Shown here in pieces: positions 13,201-23,433 of a stretch of 64,000 nt of DNA. The position numbers and the translations under genes were made by a program. The stretch is from positions 19,323,861 to 19,387,860 of the forward strand of contig OY992838.1 of NCBI GenBank assembly GCA_963921425.1. Direction: 5' to 3'. This stretch comes from Dryas octopetala (lineage: Eukaryota > Streptophyta > Magnoliopsida > Rosales > Rosaceae). Position 1 is the stretch's first letter. Every line of letters starts with the position of its first letter. Below the pieces are notes generated by a model, which was not told where the DNA came from, did no database searches, and saw only the letters and a program-made list of their open reading frames with translations.

Positions 13201-16200
13201 AAGGTGAATGGTACTTTGAAGCTTTCACAAACTGAGTATGTGAAGAAAGTTCTTAGCATATTCATGCTAAGCGTGTCATTTCAAGCTATCCAAGGAGCAG
13301 TCACCCAAGACTGTAGATGAGAGATTACATATGGAGAATTTCCCTATGCTTCAACCATTAGAAGCCTAATGTATCTATGGTGTATGCTAGATCCGAAATT
13401 GCACATGGCGGTGGGAGTAGTGAGTAAGTACACAATTAACCCGGATAAGCAACATTGGGAAGCTGTGGAGTGGATTCTGTGGTTTTTGTAATTGTGGGGT
13501 ACTAATACTATTGAGACGACTATGTTTTGAAGGTTGTGGTACCAATCTCCATGGTTATGTTTATTCAGATTTGGTTGGAGAGATTGATAATAGAAAGAGT
13601 ACTACAGGGTATGTCTATAGTTTGTGTGGTACAACTGTGAGTTGGGTCTCTAAGTTGCAGAGGTTGTTGCCTTCTCTACCACAAGATCAGAGTATATAGC
13701 AGTCACTGAGGGTAAAAAGAAGACGATTTGGTTGAAAGGCTTCTTGGAAAAATAGAATGCTATTCACTTCGCAAAGAACCATGCTTTTCCCTGCAGGACA
13801 AGGCATATACAATTAATCTATCATTTCCTAGGCTCAATTCTGGATAATGAAACATATACAATTGAGGTTTCACTTCATACGCTAACTTCTGGATGGTGGT
13901 GTGTTATTTCTGCACAAAATTCAAGGGAGTCAAACTCTTGCTCGCATGTTTACGAAGTCTGTGACTATTGAAAAACAGATGATATCTTCATTTTGAGTTG
14001 GTCTCCAAGTGTCATGATGGAGATGTTGGTTGTTAGTGGGTTTGGTTGATATGTTGAACTTCCCTCAATTGCCAATCCAAACTAGATAATGATAATGTTA
14101 CAAGAACAAGAACTAAGAATAAGAATCACAATAATAGATAATAATGGTAATGATAATGATGAACATAATCATTGTAATCATTTTGGCAGTTGTTTTCCAG
14201 TTTGCAGTCGTTTTTTGGTTTTTCTTTGAGTTCTTTGCTTACTCCCATTTTTCTTTAACTGTGTGGTTCACCATTCCAATGCAGGGGCTAAGGAGCTCTT
14301 GCAGAGTATCTCTGAAAAACAGGGAAGGAAAATGAACTCAGCAGAATCTGCTAACGATATACAGAAATTTGTCGAGTTTTTTAAGGCATGATAGTCTTTT
14401 CTTAGTTAACGTAACATTACGATGATGTGTTTCTGAATTTGCTTGAAATTATGCAGTATCATGGTTCACATGATTTTTGGTGCATGTGTGTGTGTGTGTG
14501 CGCGCGTTCGTGTGTGTGTGTGATGCAGCAGCTACAGCATTTTCATGTTTGCAAGCCCAACACTAAGCCTTATATTGTAGAAGAATTTCTTTCATTGGAA
14601 GGAGTTTGTCCTTTGTAGTGTAACTATATTGGTCTGGTCATAATGATGATTATCCCATTGCCACCTCATTGTTTCTTATTCTGCAGAAATTAACAAAGCT
14701 TCTCTAGGAAGCCACTTTATTATGATAGTGTTCACGTCACTGTAACTATTGTTATTAAGGGTATTCTGTATCTGGCCTTGAGTAGTGGGTGGTCATGATT
14801 AGTTTGAGTTTTAGGGCAGAGTTAATAATTTCTAGGGTCTTTAATTCTGAAATTAAACATGTAATCTTCTACTTTGAGGTTTTCTCTTTGGTTCCTCTCT
14901 TTTCTCTATCATTCTTCTAGTAATTTTCTTTCTACTCACTAATCTCTTTCAAAATTTATTTGCTGATGGTAATTTGATCTGGTATTTTAATTGTGAACAT
15001 ATGAAACCCCTGACTTGAGTCCCAAAATATCCACAAAGCAGCTCATGATCATCCTAGCCCACCTCTCATAAAACCTTATCCCCAAACCATCGAATTTGGG
15101 GCAGGAATTTGTCAGGACATAGGTGCTGGGCAGCATCACTATCTGTTTAATTCAGCTGTCAATACATTGATACGGTGTATCTTAGAAGGATCATAGATGA
15201 GGGGAGTTGTCAATACATGCCTGTGTATTTGTATGGATGAGTGATTTTGTGGTCTCATTTGAGGTTGTTAGCATCATACTAAGTGTTATTGAGCACAAAT
15301 ACCTATTTTTGATTAATACAAGGAAAATGTATTTTTTTCAAATTTCTTCATAAATTCTTCTGGTCCAGTCTCTTTTCTGCCCTTTCTCTCTCATACTGGT
15401 AAAACTATTTTCATTTTGTTTGGTGTGGCATACTGAAGGCTATGTTGGAGCAAGTAATTAACATGTCCAATATCACCTGAAAGAAAGAAATAACTGAATT
15501 TTCAGAAATGATGAAAAGTCCTTATAGAAGGGAAAAAAAAAAAGTGAATAAACCTCCCCCCCCCCCTCATGTCATCCTCAAGCTTATAACTGTTGCCATG
15601 AGATGAAGGCTTGCTTCTGTGAATATCATTCCTCATTCTGCAAATTTTCTGCTATCATCCTCATTCTGCTCTTTAATAGATACCCATATAACTAAGATGG
15701 TAGTTCCTAAGACTCCGGTTCTATACTAAATTATATGTGGCTTCTGAATTGTATGCTTTTGAATATTATCTAAGCATGCACATCGTCTTCATTTACAGAA
15801 ATAAAGCATGTGCATCTTTTTCATTTTCTCAAAAATATATTTATCTATACGCAATTGTATTCACTGTTTTGAACGGTTTTTATGGTAATAATGGAATTTG
15901 TGTAATGTACTGTAAATTTTCACTATGCTGAAGTTTCATGCTTTTGATTAAGTCTAACTATGCTGTTGTAGGATCAAATCAATTTGGCTGACGTCAAGTA
16001 CCCTTTGGAACATTTTAAGGTAGGCTGATTCTTTATGATAACGAAATTCATCGTGTTTATTTTTGTATAGATAAAATTTCTGCTTGCATGGCTTATTGAT
16101 GTTTCCGTCACCTCAATTAGTTATGTTAATATGTTTGACCAAATGTTTTAAGGGGCTGAAGTTCATTTCTTTTTTGAGATACAAATAGGCCCCAATACTT

Positions 16201-19200
16201 CAATTCAACAAAATCACCAGTTATGTAAGAAGACTCATGATACACCAGTTAACAAAATCACCAAAGATTGGTGGGAAAATTAATATAAATGGCACATACT
16301 CAACTTTATAAATGCACACCCTTAAATTTCTTTTTTATTATTTTTCAATTATGCATGTACTACATAATGCACATATAGAGGCTATGATGAGGATACTCAT
16401 ATACTTGAAATGAGTTCCTGTTTTCTAAGCATGATCTTTTGGTAGTAGAAGCTTACACTGAACTACTGAAGCTTACTTGGCACACTCAGTGATGAAAATA
16501 TAGTCCGAAATAACTTTTCTTTTTTGGACTTATGGATGTCGATAGGAGGGTGACAAAAATCTTCACCCGGTTTCCCAAAATTTGTCCTATACTGCCGATA
16601 TTGGTAAAGTATCAGATATCTATGATTTTAACAAATATATTTATCGATATCGGCAGAAAATCAATGAAAAAAAAAAAAAGATGATCCATCCAAGTTGTCC
16701 TATGAAGTTGTATTGTGATAAGACACTAGACAGCTATCAGTATGGCTCATAATCCAGTACAACATGATCCAACCAAGCATGTTGTGGTTGACAAACATTT
16801 TATTAAGGAGAAGGTAATAAGAGGTTTGATTTGCACTCCATATGAAACAGGGGAACAACTTGAGATATTCTAATTAAAGGAGTCTCAAGCAGAAATTTAA
16901 ATTCTACTATTTTCAAGCTGGGAATCCAAGATATGTATGCACCAGTTTGATGGGGAGTGTTGATAATAGCTGACTTATATGTACTCTTTATCCTCCTCTG
17001 AGGGAAGAATAAACACAGCCAATTCTTAATATTTTCTTTGTTTCTAGTAGAATTATTCACTTTTCAGTAATCCCAGAAGGACAAATTTTTAATTTAAACT
17101 TTGATCTAAAGGTGGGTGGGAAAATAGTAATGGTGGGTGGCAATAGCCCCATTCTAGAATAATTTAAGATATAGGTTGGTTTATGAACGGATAATAAATT
17201 TAAAGGAAATTGCGAAAGGTAAACAGAACAGATTGTAAGACTTGAGGTGGTAACTTTACCATCCTATGAATGGGAGATTTATAACTATTTGCAGTTTTTT
17301 GAAACGAAGAAGATTTAGAATTATGACAAAGTTTTCTCTTGTTTTGATGTATTTTAAGCTGCCTTTGACAGAAACTACTTGTCTTTTACTGTCTGGATCT
17401 AGTTTAGTTAAGCCTTTGGATGGCTGATAGCATATTTCTTGCTTTTACTGGAACATTTGACATGTGACAGTGTGCATTACATTTTCAAGTAGATAAACTT
17501 TTCTAAATTTGTGTGTAGACATTTAATGAATTCTTCGTGAGAGAGTTAAAGACTGGAGCAAGACCAATTGCCTGCATGGAACGTGATGACATTGCGATAT
17601 GTGCTGCAGATAGCCGTCTTATGGCATTCAATTCTGTTGATGAAAGTCTAAGATTTTGGATTAAGGTATTTTCTACTATTTGCACTTGGAATAATTCTAG
17701 TGGCAGAAGTACAAATTTTGTAAGGATTTTTGTGGTTGTTGTCTCCTCTTAGTTCAGCAAACAGAATTGCAGCTTATATTTGAAAGCAAAAAAAAAAAAA
17801 GTCTGCATTTAATATATTTGAACATCAATTCTGTACCAAGGTGCTCCTCCTCTCTAGAACCTCTAATCACCAACCCCCCCCCCCCCCCCCCCCACACATC
17901 TCTCCTCGAACCCTCTATGACAGATCTTACATCTGTTGTCAAGTCTCACCCTCAGTACACTCCAGTTAGTTTTCTTCTGCATGGCGGTGCCATGCTGAAA
18001 TGATGACATGGCAGTGGCCAGTTATCTAATGGTATGATTGTCTTGCAAGTTTTGAGTGGGACACATGTCGCACCCCTGTGCTGGCAGTTTATCTACACTC
18101 CCACATAATCTCAATTGTTATGTTTTATATGACTTATTGCAAAGGCCAATTAGATTAAGAGTTAATGGCCCAAACTGTGACAAATTAATAGTTGAGTTGG
18201 GCTTGGGCCTTACTTCTGTATATTTTGATTTCTGTAATCCATGTTTTATGCTTTTGAATCTTGATCTTTTTTTTTTCTGATAACAATTGTATTGGTATTA
18301 TTTGTTACTTTCAGGGTCGGAAGTTTTCAATTCAAGGACTTTTAGGGCATGATATATGTTCTAGTGCTTTCATAGATGGAACATTGGTAATATTTCGTTT
18401 GGCACCACAGGTATTTTTCATGATATGTACTTTTATTACCTTGTACCATGAAGTTGAACTTTATATACTCTGGTTATGTACTTTGACATTAAATATCTAT
18501 TATGGTTTCAGGATTATCACCGCTTCCATTGTCCTGTTTCTGGGACTATTCAGCAATTTGTAAATATACCTGGATGCTTATATACGGTATGTGATTGACA
18601 TGGTTGACATCATTGGTTTGTTGCTTATCATCTATTTTCTGGCTTATTCAGATTTTTCATATCTTAATTTTTTTTCCTTTTTTCTTTCTTCAGGTTAACC
18701 CCATAGCTGTCAATAGCAAGTATTGTAATGTATTTACTGAGAATAAACGAGTAGTATCAATTATATCAACAGCAGAATTTGGAAAGGTTTATTACTGCAA
18801 TCATTTAACTTTTCAAGATGTCAATATCATTTCTCTTTAGACGAAGATAAAAGTTAACCCCACTTTTCAGACATTAGTGGTGGCATACGCTCAATCTATT
18901 CTGCTTATTTGAAACAAGCTATATTAGTGCATTGGCATATCACAATCTTAGCGTTAGCTGTTTGCGTTTGTTCTCCTTGAACATCTTTTCCTTATATAAG
19001 GTACAGAGGACAATACTCCAACAGTCAGCTTGGTCTTTGGTTTATATAATGGAGTGCTAATAGATATGGCCTAGTTCTTTTCATCATCTTTTTCTCTGCA
19101 GGTTGCTTTTGTTGCAATTGGTGCAACTATGGTTGGCAGCATCACCTTTTCAAAGAAGGAGGGTGACCATGTTAAGAAAGGAGATGAGGTTAATATTCTT

Positions 19201-19868
19201 TACCTGATGTGTTTATGTTTTTATATTTTATCATATTATATGCATATAATGTGTTGATTTAACTCTCTGTTTCTAATAAGCATTGTGTTTAAATTTTCAG
19301 TTTGGATATTTCTCATTTGGTGGAAGCACTGTAATTTGCGTTTTCGAAAAGGTTGGTATTTGAATGAATAGTTATTGAATGTAGACAAAATATCACCGCA
19401 TTGGATCTTTTTTTTGGGTTTTTGTTATAGCTTGAAAGTAAGAAACATCCTATTCTCCGAGAATTGAGATATTTCCAGTTTTTGTTTTTAACACAGTTGG
19501 GAATTGCTAGAATCTTTCTTGTTCTCTACAAGAAATGTATAGTTTGGGGCAGTTCTATATGCACCCAATATTTGATGTAAATTGACTAAAAAAGGATTTA
19601 ATACTCTTAACGAATATTATCAATTGCTCACTACATGCATAGCTCACACCCTTAACGGATTATAAGTTTGCCCTTCAGATTTATGGTAGCATGCATAGCG
19701 TATTTCGGGTGTTTACTGCTATAACTAATTACTTCCATCTGGTCCCATCGGTGGGCTGTTATGCAGGACGTCATTGGGATCGATGAGGACCTTCTAGCAA
19801 ATAGTGCCAGATCACTGGAGACCTTGGTTTCTGTTGGGATGAAGTTGGGTGTCTCCAAGAAACTATAG
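999..19868 (+). CDS. PSD2/PSD3: Phosphatidylserine decarboxylase, PSD2/PSD3 type (3' 16 exons)
   Basis: The enzyme decarboxylates phosphatidylserine to phosphatidylethanolamine on endomembranes; plant PSD2/PSD3 carry C2 and EF-hand modules before the catalytic domain. Exons I placed: 999-1097, 1182-1232, 5505-5588, 9308-9399, 10299-10454, 10565-10649, 11399-11510, 14285-14385, 15972-16019, 17519-17665, 18315-18410, 18512-18586, 18694-18786, 19102-19188, 19301-19351, 19767-19868 (stop TAG 19866-19868). Junction phases agree throughout and give 492 open codons. Visible motifs in order: two EF-hand loops, CPVCGE, TFNEFFVREL, CAADSRLMAF, DYHRFHCPVSG and the FGGST self-cleavage site. Known family members are roughly 630-650 residues, so about 140-150 N-terminal residues, including the C2 domain, should lie upstream of the window. 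The family is certain; choosing PSD2 or PSD3 is not possible here. No frameshift or stop is seen in any exon, so the gene looks functional despite very transposon-rich introns. One intron starts with GC instead of GT (14386). Confidence 0.93.
2140..2875 (+). pseudogene. LINE reverse transcriptase domain (broken)
   Basis: Finger and palm motifs are readable in pieces: TYICLIPKQ (near 2175), DFRPISLVSSLYKIVAKVL (near 2223-2280), the FKID block at about 2420 with Asp, the GLRQGDPLSPLLFTLV block (2600-2645), and TADDTIFF (near 2745-2770). The aromatic residue before ADD is replaced by Thr. An in-frame TGA interrupts the frame at 2656-2658, and frameshifts occur between blocks. Confidence 0.8.
3800..4130 (+). 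pseudogene. LINE zf-RVT C-terminal domain
   Basis: WKAKVPPKVRVLAWIVAHRR, followed by CVMCRREVESLDHLLLQC, is the Cys/His-rich domain found at the C-terminus of plant L1-like reverse transcriptases. Spacing C-x2-C-x8-H-x4-C is seen. Readable from 3804 to the stop at 4119-4121, followed by a short tail in another frame (4147-4338) typical of LINE ends. Confidence 0.75.
4780..4975 (+). pseudogene. Second, tiny LINE relic
   Basis: The words MIWKAEVPLKVQL and, 60 bases later, ERNNRISEDNCGEEVDLLWD (with frame changes) match the zf-RVT start and the LINE tail seen at 3850 and 4200 in the neighbouring element. The region between them is deleted. It is an older, heavily deleted LINE copy next to the large one. 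Confidence 0.55.
5140..5163. repeat. T-run in PSD intron 2
   Basis: Twenty-four consecutive T. It may be a microsatellite or an old A-tail on the minus strand; no adjacent element was identified. Confidence 0.7.
5505..9399 (+). CDS. PSD2/PSD3: PSD EF-hand exons
   Basis: Exon 5505-5588 encodes the first calcium-binding loop (DYNEDGNLSFSEF) and exon 9308-9399 the second (DKNGDGVVSMDEL). Both have Asp at position 1, Asn 3, Asp 5, Gly 6 and Glu 12, so both should bind calcium. In known PSD2/3 proteins this module is regulatory. The exons are separated by a 3.7-kb intron (5589-9307) holding a Tourist-like MITE, a tandem duplication, an RNase H relic and purine-rich tracts. Exon 9308-9399 ends in phase 2 and joins 10299 to restore a Lys codon. 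Confidence 0.9.
5589..6804. other. PSD intron 3, first part: unidentified repeat-like DNA
   Basis: No exon and no readable domain. It contains a 72-bp tandem duplication (separate entry). Long tracts around 5800-6420 have an LTR-like or UTR-like composition but no TG...CA ends were found. Confidence 0.4.
6469..6607. repeat. 72-bp tandem duplication
   Basis: CAAGGAGAATTTAGTCTATG and the following bases occur at 6469 and again at 6541. Period is 72; one C/T mismatch was seen over about 66 shared bases. The near identity implies a recent local duplication inside PSD intron 3. Confidence 0.85.
6808..7053. mobile_element. Tourist-like (PIF/Harbinger) MITE
   Basis: 246 bp bounded by TAA at 6805-6807 and 7054-7056. 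The left end GGGCTTGTTTGTCAGTGCTT and the reverse complement of the right end GGGCCTGTTTGGGAGTGCTT form terminal repeats of about 20 bp with three or four mismatches. A TAA/TTA target duplication and GGGC-TGTTTG ends are typical of Tourist MITEs. No coding capacity. Confidence 0.85.
7057..8150. repeat. Dispersed-repeat-like DNA with GGATCGATCC motifs
   Basis: Non-coding block beginning CTAAGCCTAGAGGAGGTTGA, a phrase that in my experience starts a widespread non-coding plant repeat. Between 7620 and 7820 the palindrome GGATCGATCC or near variants appear about four times (near 7635, 7675, 7741, 7787). No LTR ends or open frame. The identity is an inference from the phrase only. Confidence 0.3.
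8168..8560 (+). pseudogene. RNase H-like relic
   Basis: GDLRDCSGIWVTGFTANLGA (near 8180-8240) and, in another frame, NRNWDFKLSHAYREGTYC (near 8365-8425) match the start and end of the RNase H domain found in plant LINEs and related proteins (G..RD..G.W..GF and H..RE.N.CAD). Stops and frameshifts separate them. This is a remnant inside PSD intron 3. Confidence 0.45.
8636..9110. repeat. Purine-rich (A/G) low-complexity tract
   Basis: Over 450 bases almost free of T on the plus strand, with AAGAA- and CCAAGAAA-type units. A long apparent minus-strand frame here is only poly-Phe/Leu noise. A T-run at 9230-9256 follows shortly before the EF-hand 2 exon. Confidence 0.75.
9400..10298. other. PSD intron 4
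   Basis: AT-rich. At 9822-9856 it holds an isolated copy of the MITE terminus (GAGTGCTGCTATTTGCACAC...), the same end as at 55713 and 56571, without a partner end. Nothing else recognised. Confidence 0.5.
10299..11510 (+). CDS. PSD2/PSD3: PSD exons before the catalytic core
   Basis: Three exons (10299-10454, 10565-10649, 11399-11510). They encode EPLMNCCPVCGEIL, a conserved VMTGGFLTDKQASYGWMFKL stretch, a serine-rich linker and SMRAIYQSKLGVGLMDTG. The two Cys of CPVCG resemble half of a zinc site, but I see no partner pair, so metal binding is unproven. Introns 10455-10564 and 10650-11398 show nothing recognisable. The last exon ends in phase 1, completed at 14285. Confidence 0.88.
12030..14040 (+). 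pseudogene. Decayed Ty1/copia element in PSD intron 7
   Basis: A copia gag fragment reads LLDRQALGWIQLSLARRVAF (about 12105-12170) and NKVHLMRHLFIM, with further pieces to 12440. Reverse transcriptase pieces follow at about 12900-13190: NANIILLLSVDDILIPGPNM, then EKQLYNQFSMKDLGEA. RNase H and C-terminal pieces run to about 14030 (CHDGDV). The catalytic YVDD reads SVDD. Many stops and indels; the protease and integrase stretch is absent or unreadable, and no LTRs were found. Ancient remnant, same orientation as PSD. Confidence 0.75.
14285..16019 (+). CDS. PSD2/PSD3: PSD exons with a GC-AG intron
   Basis: Exon 14285-14385 (AKELLQSISEKQGRKM..., ending VEFFK) and exon 15972-16019 (DQINLADVKYPLEHFK) join in phase 0. 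The conserved junction FFK/DQIN requires the intron to begin AAG/GCATGA, that is a GC donor, and end TTGTAG. No nearby GT keeps the frame: the next in-frame codons are GCA TGA TAG. The intron (14386-15971) contains only AT-rich sequence, a TG/CG dinucleotide run near 14485-14522 and a C-run near 15556. Confidence 0.85.
16685..17060 (+). pseudogene. Copia RNase H end plus start of 3' LTR
   Basis: AHNPVQHDPTKHVVVDKHFI and KEKVIRGLICTPYETGEQL match the C-terminal RNase H of Ty1/copia (the HD.TKH.EVD.HFI signature). About 100 bases later GGGAGTGTTGATAATAGC looks like the polypurine-tract/LTR junction (LTR start near 16959). The upstream stretch CPMKLYCDK fits the same domain with a frameshift. 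A remnant in intron 9. Confidence 0.65.
17519..17665 (+). CDS. PSD2/PSD3: PSD catalytic exon with conserved Asp
   Basis: Encodes TFNEFFVRELKTGARPI, followed by CAADSRLMAF. The Asp in that block matches the conserved Asp of the Asp-His-Ser set used in PSD self-processing. The exon is 49 codons, phase 0 at both ends. It follows an intron (16020-17518) that contains a copia 3' end. Confidence 0.9.
17874..17893. repeat. C-run
   Basis: Twenty C in a row inside PSD intron 10 (17666-18314). It is prone to assembly error and length polymorphism. The rest of that intron shows nothing recognisable. Confidence 0.9.
18315..18786 (+). CDS. PSD2/PSD3: PSD catalytic exons with conserved His
   Basis: Three exons (18315-18410, 18512-18586, 18694-18786), all phase 0, separated by introns of 101 and 107 bp. 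They encode RKFSIQGLLG, DYHRFHCPVSG (His-rich catalytic block) and VNPIAVNSKYCNVFTENKR. The Cys after RFH sits where plant homologues I recall have Val or Leu. It is outside the triad and unlikely to matter. Confidence 0.9.
19102..19868 (+). CDS. PSD2/PSD3: PSD C-terminal exons with FGGST cleavage site
   Basis: Exons 19102-19188, 19301-19351 and 19767-19868. The middle exon encodes FGYFSFGGSTVICVFEK. In this family the proenzyme cuts itself between Gly and Ser of (L/G)GST and the Ser becomes the pyruvoyl cofactor. The last exon ends VGMKLGVSKKL and stops at 19866-19868. It carries the ordinary family C-terminus, so the protein is complete at this end. Confidence 0.92.
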
Positions 19869-20272
19869 CAAAAATTGGGTTCCCAAACTTGGAAAACTGT
19901 TTGTTGCAACATTGAGACAGCTCATTCTTGTTATTATTTCATACAATAACAAGATACCCCAAAAGTTTTCATAAATTTTAGTAATCAAGTGATTTGACAG
20001 ATGGCGTGATAATATCTTATTGTTAAATATAAATAAGGTTTAGTGTGTGCCCAAATAAAACAAATGAAACGTTGCTACATTAGTTGGGATCTAAATTTTG
20101 GGATTTGATTTGGCAGGTTGTATTGTTGGCTGCTAAAGATTTTTTAACAGAATTAGTTTGAAATTTATCCATGTTACTTTCCGAGAATATTTATTCATAC
20201 CACCTATTTGATCGCTTTGTAGTTCACCACAAACCATAAAGCAGTAAAGCACAGATTGCATCAATTTCCTCT
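19869..20272. other. PSD 3' flank
   Basis: Likely 3' UTR followed by intergenic DNA. No canonical AATAAA is seen right after the stop; AATAAC-type words occur at about 19946. Nothing else recognised. Confidence 0.35.
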
Positions 20273-20301
20273 TCTTCTTTGATATTCCAGATCTGAAATA
20301 T

Positions 20302-20347
<46 letters not shown>

Positions 20348-20463
20348 CCTCTCGGGTTTTTCTTGGTTTGATGGGTCTTCTTTGATGTTCCAAATTTGAA
20401 ATATAAACTCTCTCTCTCTCTCACCCAACTCTCCCTCTCGAGTTTCTCTTGGTTTGCTGGGTT
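20273..20463. repeat. Duplicated CT-rich block
   Basis: TCTTCTTTGATATTCCAGAT, the following AAATATAAA and a CT repeat are present at 20273-20375 and again, with several substitutions, at 20376-20463. The (CT)n run is about 42 bases in the first copy and about 16 in the second. The long minus-strand frames here are only Arg-Glu repeats. Confidence 0.8.
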
Positions 20464-22140
20464 TGTTAGCAAAACCCAGCTTTGCAAATCCTCCTGTTCC
20501 AGTGACAGAGACAAGCATGTGATGATGGGTTTGGAGGGTTGTCGTCATTCGTGAAGGTGTACTTGGGAGGGCATGTCAATGACTTCGCCCACAAAAGTCA
20601 ATACCAGCTTTGCTTGCACATCCAAAATTTTTAAATTATCAAGACTTTATATGGTCTACGTTTAAAAAAAAAAGAAGGGAAGAGTGTTATTCTGATCTAG
20701 GCATTGAATTTGTTGTTCTCATATGGTGGCATTGGGTTTGTTGTTCTGATCTAAGTTTGTTATTTTAGATATGATAAATGGTTGACACAGTTGACAAATC
20801 CAGGAAAAAGATAAGATTATTAAGAACATTGTATTAATTATTGAGCAACAAAAAGAAAAAAGCTTGGATTGAGATTTTGGAACTTTAATAATTTCATATT
20901 TTTTGTCAATTTTTTTATTTTTAGATATGAGTTTAACAAACTCCGATCTGAATATATTGTTCTATAAAATTTCAATATGGTTTTGTTGTTTAAGATCTTA
21001 AATTTGATTATTGATGACAAATTGTCGATAAATAATGGTCGACACATGGTGCTACAACTACTTTATATGGTGTTGTAGCCAGTTCATCATATTCATTATT
21101 TTCTATCCTTTTTTACTTTTTTTTTTTAAATTAATTTTTTAATTGACAAAGTGTCGATATGTCAACCATGTGGCGATTTTTGGGGTATCTTTGTCCGAAA
21201 AGTGGCCAAAAAGTCATAAAAGATAAAGATAGAAGAGAATGGTTAGAAAATATAGTGTTGTATTAAAAATGGTTATTTAATCTTAACCAAAAAAAAAAAA
21301 AAAGGCTATTTAATGAAATTTCCCTTAGGATTAAAGTTTTCTAATGAAAGGATTAAATGTATATATGATAAGTTAAGGCTTATGTTTGCAGGAGTTGCTG
21401 ACAGCTTGCGGAATTCTCTTTGTTTAATAAAAAAAAAATACAGTTCGATTTCTTAGTTGAGTAAAATTTAAAAGTGGGAAATTATATTCACACTTTTTAT
21501 AATACTCACTATATTTCCCTTGTTAGTTAAATGGAAAGACAAACTTGCCTTCCCTTAAAAAGACCACCAAGCACAAATGACAGTCAAAAACAAATTTTCA
21601 TTTACTCTTCATACTCTCCATACTCTCCACTCTATACCTTACATCCGCCTATCTTCTTCAATGCAATCATCTTTTTCTACGTACCTACTCACCCATTCAT
21701 GGTAGATCAACAATCTAACCGTTGAATTTTACATTGTGTGCTTATTTTTTAGGAATGTGCTTATTTTATTTAGGAATATGCTATTTGTCCTGACTTTTTC
21801 TCTCGACTTACATCAAATTCGTATATTAGATTTTAAAATTAAAAAGATTAAGAACAAAAATTAAGATAAACATGTCAAATGAATTGATGTCATAAAGTTG
21901 AAAACACAAATTGAAAAAAAATAATAGTTGGGGAAATAAGCATTTTCCTTTTATTAATGTTTATTATATAGTAAATTATAAATAAATTAATAAAACGTTT
22001 AAAAATTTCATAATAGTCAAAATACAATTTGGGTTTTCATAATGATCACATACAAATATTTGCTAATTACATAATAATTAATGGGTTCAGCCCAATTTGG
22101 ATGGCCCTATACTATATATTTCTAGTGTTAAATTACTATT
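20464..22140. other. AT-rich intergenic DNA
   Basis: No gene, domain or transposon ends recognised over about 1.7 kb. Poly-A/T runs occur at 21117-21127 and 21290-21304. Confidence 0.5.
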
Positions 22141-22159
22141 ATGCCCTTCAAAAATATTT

Positions 22160-22350
22160 TACTTTAATTTTAAAAATAGTGACTGTCACACAGTCACTAA
22201 GTCTAAAAACGGTAATTGTGTGACAGTTTTCAATTAAAAAACGATAATTGTATGATAGTTACCAATTAAAAAAGAGTACGTAATTGTGTGACAGTTGCCA
22301 ATTAAAAAACATAAAAATGGTAATTGTCACACAGTTACCAATTAAAAAAA
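22160..22350. repeat. Irregular tandem repeat with GTGTGACAGTT core
   Basis: Units of the form GTAATTGTGTGACAGTT followed by CAATTAAAAAA recur about four times (near 22211, 22244, 22281, 22318). The first (22180-22200) and last contain the opposite orientation (GTCACACAGT). Unit spacing is about 33-45 bases with drift. Noncoding. Confidence 0.7.
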
Positions 22351-23430
22351 AGTATGTGAATACCCTAGGTCCGGCGTGAATTGTCTGTTTTTAATTAGCT
22401 CAAAGAATTAGTCTAGTGCGCGAAAGTTGACCCAGAACACCCTCGGTTAAAAAATAAAAAAGGTGTTTGTTATTGACTTAAGAGTGCGAATAGCTCTTCC
22501 CTAATTTCAATAGGTCCTAAGTTCAAAATTAAAGTCTAAATCTCCTAGTTATTTGCTACGGAGTGGGGCTGCACAGCCTGCACCTGTTCTATCTAAGGGA
22601 CGAAGGATGCTAGTTTAATATAAATTGTTGAGTTCATCTAAATGGACTTAATTTTTGGGAGTTTAATAATTGTATGACAATGATGTATCCACATTCTAAT
22701 ATTTCTACAACCTTCCAAATCTGATAATTACTCATTAGGAGAACAAACTCAGGTCCATAACAAGATCTTTGGGCCCACGTACTTCACATCCACTGCATGC
22801 ATACAGGAATAAAGAGAATTCTAATTAATGGGGACCGGATGGATGAGTTCAAATATATATTGATATATGATTGCTGTTCTGATCAGAATAGATTCTTAAT
22901 TTCAAGGGAAAGGATGGATACGTTTCCACTTTTCGAGTTTGGGCTGTGATTTGGTGAAAGCAGCAGTTGGGGATTGATTATGTTTAATTAACAAATTAAT
23001 TATGTATAATTAACAATTGTTATAAATAAAAAAAATTTTAAGGTTGTTTCAAGCATATACTAATGGAAAACTCATGACAGCCAAGTTTTAACACGAAGAG
23101 AAATAGTAGAAGAGGAGTCCAAAAACCAGAATTAAAAGAGATGAAGATAACAATTAAGAGAAGATATATAGATTCTCCTTCCTTTCTCAAATATATATAT
23201 GAAGATTTTATCCATCCAATTTACATCTACTTGATGAAGCTTTATATCATTTCATATGGATCCACTGTAGTCAAAAGTTTGAATGGAATCATGGTACTGA
23301 AAGCACCTAGCTTGCTTGCTTGCAACCAACCTTTAATAATTTGTAGATGGGAAACGTACCTATCATGATGAAGTTTGTGACCAATCTATCTGCCTATAAA
23401 TAGGATAACAAGGCTGGTTGATTGTAGACA
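22351..23430. other. Intergenic DNA, nothing recognised
   Basis: AT-rich, no readable domain. A TATA-like CTATAAATAGG at 23394-23404 precedes the repeat complex, but no coding exon follows it. Confidence 0.4.
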
Positions 23431-23433
23431 AAC

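Noticed and set aside
23394..23404. CTATAAATAGG as a gene promoter
   Set aside because: No coding exon follows within the next kilobase; the region is part of a repeat duplicated at 23.7 kb.
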